This document shows, one piece after another, positions 1 through 6,925 of a stretch of 23,590 nt of DNA. Each line of letters opens with the position of its first letter. Within the stretch, counting starts at the first letter, position 1. Source of the DNA: Christensenella sp. UBA6880 (GTDB lineage Bacteria > Bacillota > Clostridia > Christensenellales > CAG-917); assembly GCA_002449145.1 (NCBI GenBank), contig DKCG01000010.1, positions 5,538 to 29,127 on the forward strand. The letters run 5' to 3'. Made by a program: the position numbers and the translations under genes. The notes under the pieces are model-generated. The model did not search any database, was not told where the DNA came from, and was given only the letters and a program-made list of their open reading frames with translations.

Positions 1-51
1 CAAACGCCGAAGTCCAAACACGTGAGGAAGGGGAAGTTTTATTTTATTGAG

Positions 52-975
52 TTATACGCTTTTCGCCAAAAGCACCAAGTCTACGAGTTTGCCGCAAAGA
101 CGGGATTTTTCGACGAGAGAATCGTCGATAATCGTGCCTGCTTTGGCAATGGTCGCGCCTATGTAAGACGTCAAATCGCCCGAAAGCACTCTGCCGAGCA
201 AGAACGTATAATCGGATATTATTCTTGCGGGCGTGTGCGAATCGTCGTCGATTTCGGGTGCGTCCAAAAGTTTGAGCGCGTTGCTCGAAAACAGCGGCGA
301 ATCGTCCGTAGGTCTCTTTGCCATAGGAGCGTTGGTCACTTGAACGGGCGTGAATTGCGCTTCTGTTTTTGTCTGCGCTTCGTCTGCGTTCGACGTGTCT
401 CGGGTAGGTATCGCAACTACGGTTTCGGCTTTTGTATTTTTATTTTCGTGGATTCTAATAGGTTCTTTTTGCGGTGAATCGGTTTTTAAGGCAAACACCG
501 TCGTTTCGTTTTCGGGGCGGGGTATCGTTTGCTTTTTCGCTTTGCTTTGTTTTGCGGCTTTAAGCAAAATAACGTCGCCTATGCACGCCACGCTTTGCGG
601 TGAAAATTGCTCGGTTTCGGTGTAGAGTTTGGACACTTTTCCGCTTTTTGCGAAGTCCACTTTTGTGATTTCGCCTTTTAGAATACCGCATTGCGTGTAT
701 ACGTCCATACCGATAACGCCGCTTGAAAACGCGGTGAAGTCAACGTCGCTTACACATCTTAAGTTTGCGTCGTTTTGAATTATAATAGCGTCGCAAAAGC
801 ACAAAACATCGTCGATTGGCAACAGTACGTCGCAGTCGTTTTTGCAAGACGAAATTACAAAATATGCGATACAGTTGCAACCTTGCGAAAAATATGCATT
901 TTTTATGCGCCCAACGACTTTTGAATTCTCGCGCTCGATAATCGGTTTGAATAAAAGAGAAGACAGTTCCATCAT
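52..975 (-). CDS. PRC-barrel domain protein (two PRC-like modules, function unknown)
   Basis: Encodes about 307 aa. The first 60 or so residues (LLFKPIIERENSKVVGRIK onward) and a second stretch beginning SGVIGMDVYTQCG have the short beta-rich pattern of PRC-barrel domains, which in Bacillota often sit in small sporulation- or division-associated proteins. A low-complexity linker rich in T, K, E and P follows. The last 60 residues start FLLGRVLSGDLTSYIG, a C-terminal module I associate with clostridial PRC-barrel proteins. No signal peptide or membrane segment is visible. I place the start at the ATG at 975 because AGAGGTG (982-988) lies 6 bases upstream; the in-frame GTG at 984 is part of that ribosome site. 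A second ATG follows immediately at 972. The gene diverges from cwlD. Family call is fair; role unknown. Confidence 0.75.
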   Translation of the reverse strand: MMELSSLLFKPIIERENSKVVGRIKNAYFSQGCNCIAYFVISSCKNDCDVLLPIDDVLCFCDAIIIQNDANLRCVSDVDFTAFSSGVIGMDVYTQCGILKGEITKVDFAKSGKVSKLYTETEQFSPQSVACIGDVILLKAAKQSKAKKQTIPRPENETTVFALKTDSPQKEPIRIHENKNTKAETVVAIPTRDTSNADEAQTKTEAQFTPVQVTNAPMAKRPTDDSPLFSSNALKLLDAPEIDDDSHTPARIISDYTFLLGRVLSGDLTSYIGATIAKAGTIIDDSLVEKSRLCGKLVDLVLLAKSV

Positions 976-981
976 AGTTTT

Positions 982-988
982 CACCTCT
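982..988 (-). promoter_or_regulatory. Ribosome binding site that fixes the start of the PRC-barrel gene
   Basis: Minus-strand AGAGGTG lies 6 bases before ATG 975. It rules out the longer GTG-initiated reading, whose start codon would overlap this site. Confidence 0.7.
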
Positions 989-1103
989 TTTGACGGTATG
1001 CCAAAACCGTGATTTTTATGCTCGAACGCCGTGAAAAAGAGAGCAATAGAATATGTAAAAATTGTCGCAAAAAGTCGAATTTGCGGTTAGAACACCGCTT
1101 TTC

Positions 1104-1133
1104 TTGACAAAAATTTCTATTCTCCGAAAAATA
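1104..1133 (+). promoter_or_regulatory. Weak candidate promoter upstream of cwlD
   Basis: A perfect -35 (TTGACA, 1104-1109) is followed after 17-18 bases only by an A-rich AAAAAT/AAAATA, a poor -10. If used, transcription would begin just before the DnaA-box array, which would then lie in the 5' leader. A small hairpin (GCGGT 1083-1087 / ACCGC 1094-1098, then four T) sits just upstream. Confidence 0.25.
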
Positions 1134-1157
1134 CGTTTTGTATGAGAAAAATAGGGG

Positions 1158-1213
1158 TTATCCACCGAGTTGTCCACAATTTCGGGGCAAAATGTGGATA
1201 ACTTTGTGGAAAA
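1158..1213. promoter_or_regulatory. Symmetric array of four DnaA-box-like sites
   Basis: Four 9-mers fit or nearly fit the DnaA box (TTWTNCACA). They are TTATCCACC (1158-1166, plus, one mismatch), TTGTCCACA (1170-1178, plus, one mismatch), TGTGGATAA (1193-1201, exact on minus) and TGTGGAAAA (1205-1213, fits on minus as TTTTCCACA). Starts are 12 bases apart within each pair, and the two pairs mirror each other exactly about position 1185.5. The surrounding gap (976-1259) is otherwise AT-rich and gene-free. It could be a DnaA-regulated promoter/leader, a DnaA-titrating site or an origin-like element; no dnaA or dnaN gene is in the window. Confidence 0.6.
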
Positions 1214-1259
1214 GGTGGTATTTTTATGCTTGTATGAATATGATTTCTTTTGTAACTAT

Positions 1260-1985
1260 ATGCGAGTCGGATTTTGTCGAAACAACGTAATAGAAAAAAT
1301 CTTCACGATATGCGGTATTGCCGCATTGCTTATCGTTTATTGCCTCGGCGCGCCGTTTGCGGTGCGTGCGATAAGGGGCGAAAAACAGAAAACTTTAACC
1401 GTTGTCGTTGATGCGGGACACGGCGGCGCGGACGGCGGCGTAAAGGGCAAAAATTCGGGCGTTGAAGAAAAAACCTTGAATCTAATCATTGCAAATTATC
1501 TCGGTCAAATGCTCAACGCTTGCGGATTCAACGTCGTATACACTCGCAAAAACGACGTTATGCATACGTTCGAGGGAGTGACGGACAACAGAAAGCGCGC
1601 GGATATGTACAGGCGCGGACAAATCGTGAACGACGTCAAACCGCGTCTTGTCGTGAGCATACATATGAATTTCTATTCGTTGCCGTCGAGGCGGGGCGCA
1701 CAAGTGTTCTATTCAAAGCAGAGCGAAAGCGGCAAAGAGTTGGCAACCGCGTTGCAAAACGCTCTCAACAAAGAGATAAACGCCAAAGAGGGCGGCAGAG
1801 AATACAGCGCGCTTTGCGCTCGAAAATATCTTTTGGAATGTAGTCCGTATCCGTCCGCAATCGTGGAATGTGGATTTTTGAGCAATTACGCCGACGAAGT
1901 AAATCTTCAAAAAACCGAATATCAGGTTGCAATAGCAGCCGTGCTTTGCAACGCGATTGCTCGTTACGCGTACGGCGTTGATTGA
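1260..1985 (+). CDS. cwlD: N-acetylmuramoyl-L-alanine amidase, CwlD-like (Amidase_3)
   Basis: Zinc amidase that cleaves the bond between N-acetylmuramic acid and L-alanine in peptidoglycan. CwlD in spore formers prepares muramic-lactam in the cortex. From ATG 1260 the protein is 241 aa, close to CwlD length. Residues 12-37 are a hydrophobic signal/anchor. The Amidase_3 fold follows with DAGHGGADGG (zinc His54), the EK glutamate (Glu70), SIHMN (zinc His135) and the catalytic VECGFLSN (Glu203). All key residues are present. The start is uncertain: ATG 1260 has no ribosome site, whereas AAGGTGG (1212-1218) could serve an in-frame TTG at 1230. In-frame TTG 1170 would run through the DnaA boxes and is unlikely. 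Sporulation role is inference from the family. Confidence 0.85.
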   Translation: MRVGFCRNNVIEKIFTICGIAALLIVYCLGAPFAVRAIRGEKQKTLTVVVDAGHGGADGGVKGKNSGVEEKTLNLIIANYLGQMLNACGFNVVYTRKNDVMHTFEGVTDNRKRADMYRRGQIVNDVKPRLVVSIHMNFYSLPSRRGAQVFYSKQSESGKELATALQNALNKEINAKEGGREYSALCARKYLLECSPYPSAIVECGFLSNYADEVNLQKTEYQVAIAAVLCNAIARYAYGVD

Positions 1986-2192
1986 GCGGTGAGTTTGCCT
2001 ATTCACTACGGTATAAAACAGCGCAGATTTGTTTTATCGCATAAGGTAAAGGCTGAGAGGGCTTTTTCCTTATGAGCATACGGCTTGTACCAAACGCTTG
2101 ACTTTCCTTAAACTACGAACGGTGTAAAGTTGGATTTTACCGCTTCGCGCGCGGATTTTACGCGCGTATAAGCGCGCTTGCGCGAAAAAACC
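1986..2192. other. Gene-free stretch with successive hairpins and GC-rich inverted repeats
   Basis: Between cwlD and the next promoter lie ATAAAAC (2013-2019) paired with GTTTTAT (2031-2037), CATAAGG (2040-2046) paired with CCTTATG (2068-2074), and GTAAA (2124-2128) paired with TTTAC (2136-2140). The 9-mer GGATTTTAC occurs at 2132 and 2153, 21 bases apart. Then come alternating GCGCG tracts (about 2144-2185) that can fold on themselves. No open reading frame or T-tailed terminator is convincing. It may be a 3' untranslated region, a regulatory region or a small structured RNA. Confidence 0.3.
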
Positions 2193-2221
2193 TTGATTTA
2201 TGTAGTTTTATCGTCTATAAT
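2193..2221 (+). promoter_or_regulatory. Strong sigma-A promoter of the 138-aa/radC/gltX operon
   Basis: TTGATT (2193-2198), 17-base spacer, TATAAT (2216-2221). The expected transcription start, about 2227-2229, is directly before ATG 2230, so the first transcript would be leaderless or nearly so. Confidence 0.75.
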
Positions 2222-2229
2222 AAGACATT

Positions 2230-2646
2230 ATGACAAACGCATTTGCTTTTCCATGTCAAAAAATCCTCAAAAAGCATAGCGACGACGAGGAAATCGCGCT
2301 CATTTTGAAGGATATAGAAAACGCCAAACAAGGCGTTATGACCTTTTCAAAAGAAGTGAAAAAGTATATGCTTCAATTTATCCACGCACGCTATGACGAC
2401 AATCAAGAGGTTATGTCGCTCATAGAGGTGCTGAGGAAGTGGAGCAAGTACGAAACGTTCAATTCTCTCGAAATCTTCCAATTGCAAGACGAGTGCTATT
2501 TTTGGTACGACTTCTTGCACGCATACGGCGCGTGGAAAGTGATAGGCAAAACGTACGGATTCAAGGACGAGGAAGAAGCGCTCACCGTGCTTGTCAGACT
2601 CGTCAAACTCGACGAAAGCGTTTTCAAGGCGTATCCGGAATTGTAA
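2230..2646 (+). CDS. Unrecognised 138-aa protein, first gene of the radC-gltX operon
   Basis: I do not recognise the family. The protein is 138 aa, probably soluble and helical, with no signal peptide or membrane segment. It is rich in charged residues, with an aromatic patch in its centre (YFWYDFLHAYGAW, about residues 90-102). Codon use matches radC and gltX, so it is likely real. It ends two bases before the radC ATG, which suggests translational coupling. ATG 2230 has no Shine-Dalgarno sequence and lies at the predicted transcription start; the next in-frame ATG (codon 36) also lacks one and would remove a quarter of the protein. I assign no function. Confidence 0.75.
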   Translation: MTNAFAFPCQKILKKHSDDEEIALILKDIENAKQGVMTFSKEVKKYMLQFIHARYDDNQEVMSLIEVLRKWSKYETFNSLEIFQLQDECYFWYDFLHAYGAWKVIGKTYGFKDEEEALTVLVRLVKLDESVFKAYPEL

Positions 2647-2648
2647 TT

Positions 2649-3383
2649 ATGAAAAACGTACACGACGGACATAGAGAAAGAGTGCGTGACAAAATACGCA
2701 AAGGCGGCTTGCCGTCTTTTCAGCAACACGAAGTTTTGGAATATTTGCTTTTCCCGTTCGTTCCGAGGAAGGACACCAACGAGATTGCGCACGCACTTAT
2801 CGACAAATATTCTTCGTTTGCGGGCGTATTGAACGCAAGCGAGCGCGATTTGAAATCCGTCAGCGGAATGACGGACAACGCCGCGTTGTTTTTGTCCAAA
2901 CTGCCCGAGATTATGAAACTTTACGTCAACGACGTCAACAGCGACCTCGTTCGCGAGGACTTGTCGGGCAGAGGCAAGGCTCGCAATTTCTTGTGCGGTC
3001 AACTTTTCGGCTTGAATCAGGAACACGTTTGCGTAGCCGCCCTCGACGCACACAGCAGACTTATCAAATGTGAAATTATAGAACAGGGAAGCGGCAGCGC
3101 CGTGTTTTTCAGCGTAAGAAAAATCGTCGATTTTGCATTGAGTTGCGGCGCAAGCAATTTGCTTTTGGCGCATAATCATCCGAGCGGAAATACAAATCCG
3201 TCCGACGCGGATCGCGCTATGACGAAGGAACTGTATTTGACGCTCGCAAACATCGGCGTAAACCTTCAAGACCACATCATTTTCGGCGGCAGCCAATACT
3301 ATTCGTTTGAAGAACACAACGAATTTAAGCAAATTCAAAACCTACAAAAAGTAATAAAAGAAGGTATATACAACTATGTCTGA
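2649..3383 (+). CDS. radC: RadC family JAB/MPN-domain protein
   Basis: The protein is 244 aa, a usual RadC (UPF0758) length. The N-terminal part (about 1-95) has the helix-hairpin-helix-like region of the family, including a run reading LKSVSGMTDNAALFLSKL. The C-terminal JAB domain carries the metal site HNHPSG (His175, His177) and, after NPS, Asp188. RadC proteins were named for DNA repair, but their biochemical role is unsettled; the metal site suggests a metallohydrolase. The start is ATG 2649, two bases after the preceding stop. The longer reading frame upstream only overlaps the preceding gene. The end overlaps gltX by 8 bases (ATGTCTGA). Confidence 0.92.
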   Translation: MKNVHDGHRERVRDKIRKGGLPSFQQHEVLEYLLFPFVPRKDTNEIAHALIDKYSSFAGVLNASERDLKSVSGMTDNAALFLSKLPEIMKLYVNDVNSDLVREDLSGRGKARNFLCGQLFGLNQEHVCVAALDAHSRLIKCEIIEQGSGSAVFFSVRKIVDFALSCGASNLLLAHNHPSGNTNPSDADRAMTKELYLTLANIGVNLQDHIIFGGSQYYSFEEHNEFKQIQNLQKVIKEGIYNYV

Positions 3384-4824
3384 AACAGTCAGAACACGAT
3401 TCGCCCCGTCACCGACGGGATTTATGCACATCGGCAACTTGCGCACGGGCTTGTACGCATTCCTTTTCGCACGTAAAAACGGCGGAAAATTTATTCTTCG
3501 TATCGAGGATACCGACCAAGAACGCAAGGTCGAAGGTGCGGTGGAAATGGTGTATCGCACCCTCGCAACCGCAGGCATAACCTACGACGAAGGTCCGGAC
3601 AAAGACGGTGGCTACGGTCCGTATATCCAAACGGAAAGGATGGGACTTTACAAGCAATACGCAGAAAAACTCGTCGAACTCGGCGGCGCGTACTATTGCT
3701 TCTGCGACAAGGAAAGACTCGAAAGCCTCAAGGACGCAAACGGCGTTCACACCTACGACAAGCATTGCCGCAATCTTTCAAAGGAAGAAGTGCAAAGACG
3801 TCTTGCCGCAGGCGAGCCGTACGTTATCCGTCAAAAAGTTCCCGAAGGCGTAGTGTCAAGTTACACGGATATGGTTTTCGGCGAAATCAGCGTTGACAGC
3901 GCGGACATCGAGGACGGCGTTCTTCTCAAAAGCGACGGTCTTCCCACCTACAACTTCGCAAACGTCGTTGACGACCACCTTATGGGCATAACCCACGTCA
4001 TAAGAGGCACGGAATATCTCAGTTCTACGCCGAAATACAACCTCATTTACGACGCGTTCGGTTGGGAAAGACCAAAATATATGCACTTGCCGCCCATTAT
4101 GAAAGACGCCACGAGAAAACTCTCGAAGCGTTTCGGCGACGCAAACTTCGAGGACTTCATCGCAAAGGGATATTTGCCCGAAGCGGTCGTCAACTACATC
4201 GCGCTTTTGGGTTGGTGTCCGAAAGACAACAGAGAAAAAATGACGATGGACGAAATGATAGAAGCGTTCGACGTGGACGGCATTTCGCACAGCAGTTCCA
4301 TCTTCGACGAAGCGAAAATGCGTTGGCTCAACGGCGAGTACCTCAAAGCGATGAGCGCAGAGGATTTTGAAAAAGCCGCTACGCCGTGGATTGAAAAAGC
4401 AATCGAGGGCAAAGATTACGACGTAAAAGAACTCGCTTCGCTTATGCAAACCAGAGTGGATATTTTGAGCGAAATTCCCGAAAAACTCGCATTCCTCAAC
4501 GAGTTCGGCGACTACGACCTCGCTATGTACGAACATCAAAAGATGAAAGTCACAAAGGAAGTTGCCATCAAAGCGGTTGAAGTGGCAATCGACGCACTCA
4601 AAGATTTTGAGGACTGGAATGCGGACGCAATCAAGGAACAAATCAAAACTTGCGCAGAGCAAGCGGGTATGAAGGGCGGACAGGTTATGTTCTGTATGCG
4701 CGTTGCGCTTACGGGCGCACCCGTAACCCCCGGCGGTGCAATCGAAATGGCTATGGTTCTCAAAAAAGACGAAACTTTGCGCCGTTTGAACTATTCCTTG
4801 CAACTTCTCAAAAACGCACAATAA
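3376..4824 (+). CDS. gltX: Glutamyl-tRNA synthetase
   Basis: Cytosolic class I aminoacyl-tRNA synthetase that charges tRNA-Glu (and in many Bacillota also tRNA-Gln) with glutamate. It has 482 aa, the normal length. The signature PSPTGFMHIGNLRTG (HIGH-equivalent His18-Gly20) is followed by the LRIEDTD loop, and KLSKR at 248-252 is the KMSKS-type ATP loop. The anticodon-binding helical C-terminus is complete. AAAAGAAGG (3356-3364) lies 11 bases before ATG 3376, inside the end of radC. It overlaps radC by 8 bases and is followed 33 bases later by the S8 protease gene, with no terminator between. I cannot tell from sequence whether it is discriminating. Confidence 0.97.
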   Translation: MSETVRTRFAPSPTGFMHIGNLRTGLYAFLFARKNGGKFILRIEDTDQERKVEGAVEMVYRTLATAGITYDEGPDKDGGYGPYIQTERMGLYKQYAEKLVELGGAYYCFCDKERLESLKDANGVHTYDKHCRNLSKEEVQRRLAAGEPYVIRQKVPEGVVSSYTDMVFGEISVDSADIEDGVLLKSDGLPTYNFANVVDDHLMGITHVIRGTEYLSSTPKYNLIYDAFGWERPKYMHLPPIMKDATRKLSKRFGDANFEDFIAKGYLPEAVVNYIALLGWCPKDNREKMTMDEMIEAFDVDGISHSSSIFDEAKMRWLNGEYLKAMSAEDFEKAATPWIEKAIEGKDYDVKELASLMQTRVDILSEIPEKLAFLNEFGDYDLAMYEHQKMKVTKEVAIKAVEVAIDALKDFEDWNADAIKEQIKTCAEQAGMKGGQVMFCMRVALTGAPVTPGGAIEMAMVLKKDETLRRLNYSLQLLKNAQ

Positions 4825-4857
4825 TTTGCGGATTTGAAGACATAAAAACACGAACGT

Positions 4858-6789
4858 ATGAAAGGACTCTCTTGCAAGAAAACGATAATAACCTTGTTGC
4901 TCGCAGCGCTTGTTTTGACGAGCGTTTTCGCCGTTTTTGCACCTTCACAAACCGCAGAGGCTCTAAAATGGGGCGGTAAGGATTCGAGCGAATTTTGGTA
5001 TTACGGCAAAGATTATCTCGACGTCGAATCGGCAAAGGAAGTCGTGAAAACTTGGAATTTGAGCAAGGTTTCGAGCCCTATCGTCATAGCGGTTATCGAC
5101 ACGGGTATCGACGCAAAGCACGAACTTTTTGCCGATGACGAAAACGGCGTAAGCGTGCTTGCAAAGAACGAGAAGGGCGAAATTCTCGGCTACAACTCTT
5201 ATAAGGGTGCGGACGAGAACGGAAACGTTGACATAAGCGATGCTTCGTCCAAACACGGAAGCGCGGTCGCTGGCAATATCGCTATGCTCATAAGAGAGTT
5301 CGGACTTGAAAACTGCATAAAGATTTATCCGATAAAAGCAAACACGACTAACACGACCAATACGACGGGAGACAGCACTTTCAAACTCGCAAGTCTTTCC
5401 CGCGCGCTCGACTGGGCGGTGGACAACGCAAAAGCGGACGTCGTAAATATGTCGCTCGGATTGACCGGCGGCGACATAGAAAGCCTCATAAAGAGCAAGC
5501 AACTCACGCAAGACGAAGCAAACGCTTTCGAGGTTGCGGTTGAAAAGGTTCGTCGCAACGCAGTCGTTTCGGCGGCGGCAGGCAACAATAAAACATCCGA
5601 TCAGAACGCTTCGGATTTGTTCTATCCCGCGGCATATCCCGGCGTATTGTCGGCAATGAATCAGTATAAGAGCGAATTGTATTCCGGGTCCAACTTCGGC
5701 TCGACCTATACGCTCTGTGCCCCGGGCTTCGATATTTATACCTCGAAAGGCTATCAATCCTCGAAGTCGGTGTATGGCACGGAACAAGGCACGAGTATGT
5801 CTGCTTCGTTCGTAAGTTTTGCGGCGGCCCTTTTGAAACTCAGATGTGAAATCGAGGGCAGAAACGTCGATTCCGTTACGCTCGCAAAACTCGTCGAAGC
5901 GATTATGACCAAAACGCTCAAAAAGAACGACGTTGAATACAAAGTTCTCGATTTGAACGCTATCGTTACAACCGATTTGGACGGCGTGAAAATAGGCTAC
6001 GAACAACCGAAGTCCATAGAGATTAAGCACGACGGTAAGGTCGGCGAAGGCGATTATGCGGGTATGGTGTATATGCGCGCGGACAATGCCTACGAACTTA
6101 CGTTCTACGCGCAAATCAATCCCGTGGGCAAGGTAGATCCTGACGTCGAAAACGCTCTCGAATGGACAGTGCAACAAATCGCGTCCGCAGACGACGATAC
6201 GCCCGTTTCCGAAGCCGTGTCCATAGGCAAAGGCACGAGCGTGAAGTATACCCCCACAAGGGGCGGCGATTTTATCGTAAAGGCAAAAATCCCCGGATAT
6301 TCGGCAACGCAAAGCGTTCAAATCCACATAGAATACGGCATTTATTACGTCGGCGAAGTCAGAGTTACGCTTGCGGATAGTGCGCAAAAAGACGTGTCGG
6401 AAGCACCTTCGTCGGCAACCATTTATACGAGAGAAACCACTCGTTTCGCACTTACGGGCGTGAAGTATCTCAATCCCGACGTCGAAACCAAATGGTACGT
6501 CAACGGCGAATACGTCGCTTCGGGCGAAGTGCTCGACTTCACACCAAAGAAGGCGGGAACGTATTATATCACCGCTCGCTACGGCGACAACGCTATGGTG
6601 GATTTTCAATACAAATTCACCGCCAACGTCAAGTCTGCGGTATTGCGTCCGCTCGATTTGTCGTTCTTGATTATCGGACTTGTCGCGGCAGTTGCAATCA
6701 TCGTGACCGTCACCGTCTTTGCGGTGCGCAAAAAGAAGGCGAAAATGCAAAGCGATACGGAACAAACGGATAGTAACAATGCGGAATAA
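4858..6789 (+). CDS. Secreted, membrane-anchored subtilisin-like (S8) serine protease
   Basis: The protein is 643 aa. A signal peptide occupies residues 1-35 (basic start, hydrophobic core 10-28, likely cleavage after TAEA). The S8 domain, about 40-345, has the complete triad: Asp81 (VIDTGID), His133 (KHGSAVAGN) and Ser313 (GTSMSASF), with oxyanion Asn243 (AAAGNN). A short NTTNTTNTT repeat (162-170) lies in a surface loop. Residues about 375-590 form two beta-rich, probably Ig-like domains. A transmembrane helix (about 601-622) then precedes a basic stop-transfer RKKKAK and a polar tail. There is no LPxTG motif. It should act outside the membrane, perhaps on other surface proteins; the substrate is unknown. 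ATG 4858 lacks a good ribosome site. It probably shares the gltX transcript. Confidence 0.9.
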   Translation: MKGLSCKKTIITLLLAALVLTSVFAVFAPSQTAEALKWGGKDSSEFWYYGKDYLDVESAKEVVKTWNLSKVSSPIVIAVIDTGIDAKHELFADDENGVSVLAKNEKGEILGYNSYKGADENGNVDISDASSKHGSAVAGNIAMLIREFGLENCIKIYPIKANTTNTTNTTGDSTFKLASLSRALDWAVDNAKADVVNMSLGLTGGDIESLIKSKQLTQDEANAFEVAVEKVRRNAVVSAAAGNNKTSDQNASDLFYPAAYPGVLSAMNQYKSELYSGSNFGSTYTLCAPGFDIYTSKGYQSSKSVYGTEQGTSMSASFVSFAAALLKLRCEIEGRNVDSVTLAKLVEAIMTKTLKKNDVEYKVLDLNAIVTTDLDGVKIGYEQPKSIEIKHDGKVGEGDYAGMVYMRADNAYELTFYAQINPVGKVDPDVENALEWTVQQIASADDDTPVSEAVSIGKGTSVKYTPTRGGDFIVKAKIPGYSATQSVQIHIEYGIYYVGEVRVTLADSAQKDVSEAPSSATIYTRETTRFALTGVKYLNPDVETKWYVNGEYVASGEVLDFTPKKAGTYYITARYGDNAMVDFQYKFTANVKSAVLRPLDLSFLIIGLVAAVAIIVTVTVFAVRKKKAKMQSDTEQTDSNNAE

Positions 6790-6818
6790 CCGCATCGGGC
6801 TGGCTAATAAAATGTTGC

Positions 6819-6847
6819 TTGATATTAAATATTGTATATGTTAATAT
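6819..6847 (+). promoter_or_regulatory. glf: Sigma-A promoter of the glf polysaccharide operon
   Basis: TTGATA (6819-6824), 17-base spacer, TAATAT (6842-6847), in the AT-rich gap between the protease gene and glf. It predicts a start near 6854 and a leader of about 70 bases. Confidence 0.65.
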
Positions 6848-6856
6848 AAAATAAAG

Positions 6857-6906
6857 ATAATCAAATAATTATATACGTTATGTGCAATATAATACTGTTT
6901 GATTAT
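6857..6906 (+). repeat. Inverted repeat at the 5' end of the predicted glf leader
   Basis: ATAATCAAA (6857-6865) and its exact reverse complement TTTGATTAT (6898-6906) are separated by 32 bases. The left arm begins about where the transcript should start, so the leader could close into a terminal stem-loop. The glf ribosome site (GGAGGAAG) lies beyond the right arm and stays free. It may be an mRNA-stability element or an operator. Confidence 0.4.
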
Positions 6907-6925
6907 TTGAAGATACGGAGGAAGA

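Noticed and set aside
22..477. Open frame on the plus strand opposite the PRC-barrel gene
   Set aside because: Overlaps a better supported minus-strand gene and encodes a low-complexity Arg/Phe-rich sequence.
1158..1213. Calling the DnaA-box cluster the replication origin
   Set aside because: No dnaA, dnaN, parAB or rnpA/rpmH gene is nearby, and GC skew cannot be judged from this window; kept only as a finding.
2040..2074. Possible TPP riboswitch because of GGCTGAGAG
   Set aside because: The other conserved thi-box segments are missing, and the downstream genes are not thiamine-related.
2439..2648. Upstream extension of the radC frame
   Set aside because: It overlaps the preceding gene out of frame and is Arg-rich; ATG 2649 fits RadC length.
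3856..4851. 331-codon open frame on the minus strand opposite gltX
   Set aside because: Shadow of gltX; composition and lack of motifs argue against coding.
4963..6795. 610-codon open frame on the minus strand opposite the S8 protease
   Set aside because: It is the antisense shadow of a gene with a complete catalytic triad, shows no domain, and has Arg/Phe/His-rich composition typical of antisense frames in this genome.
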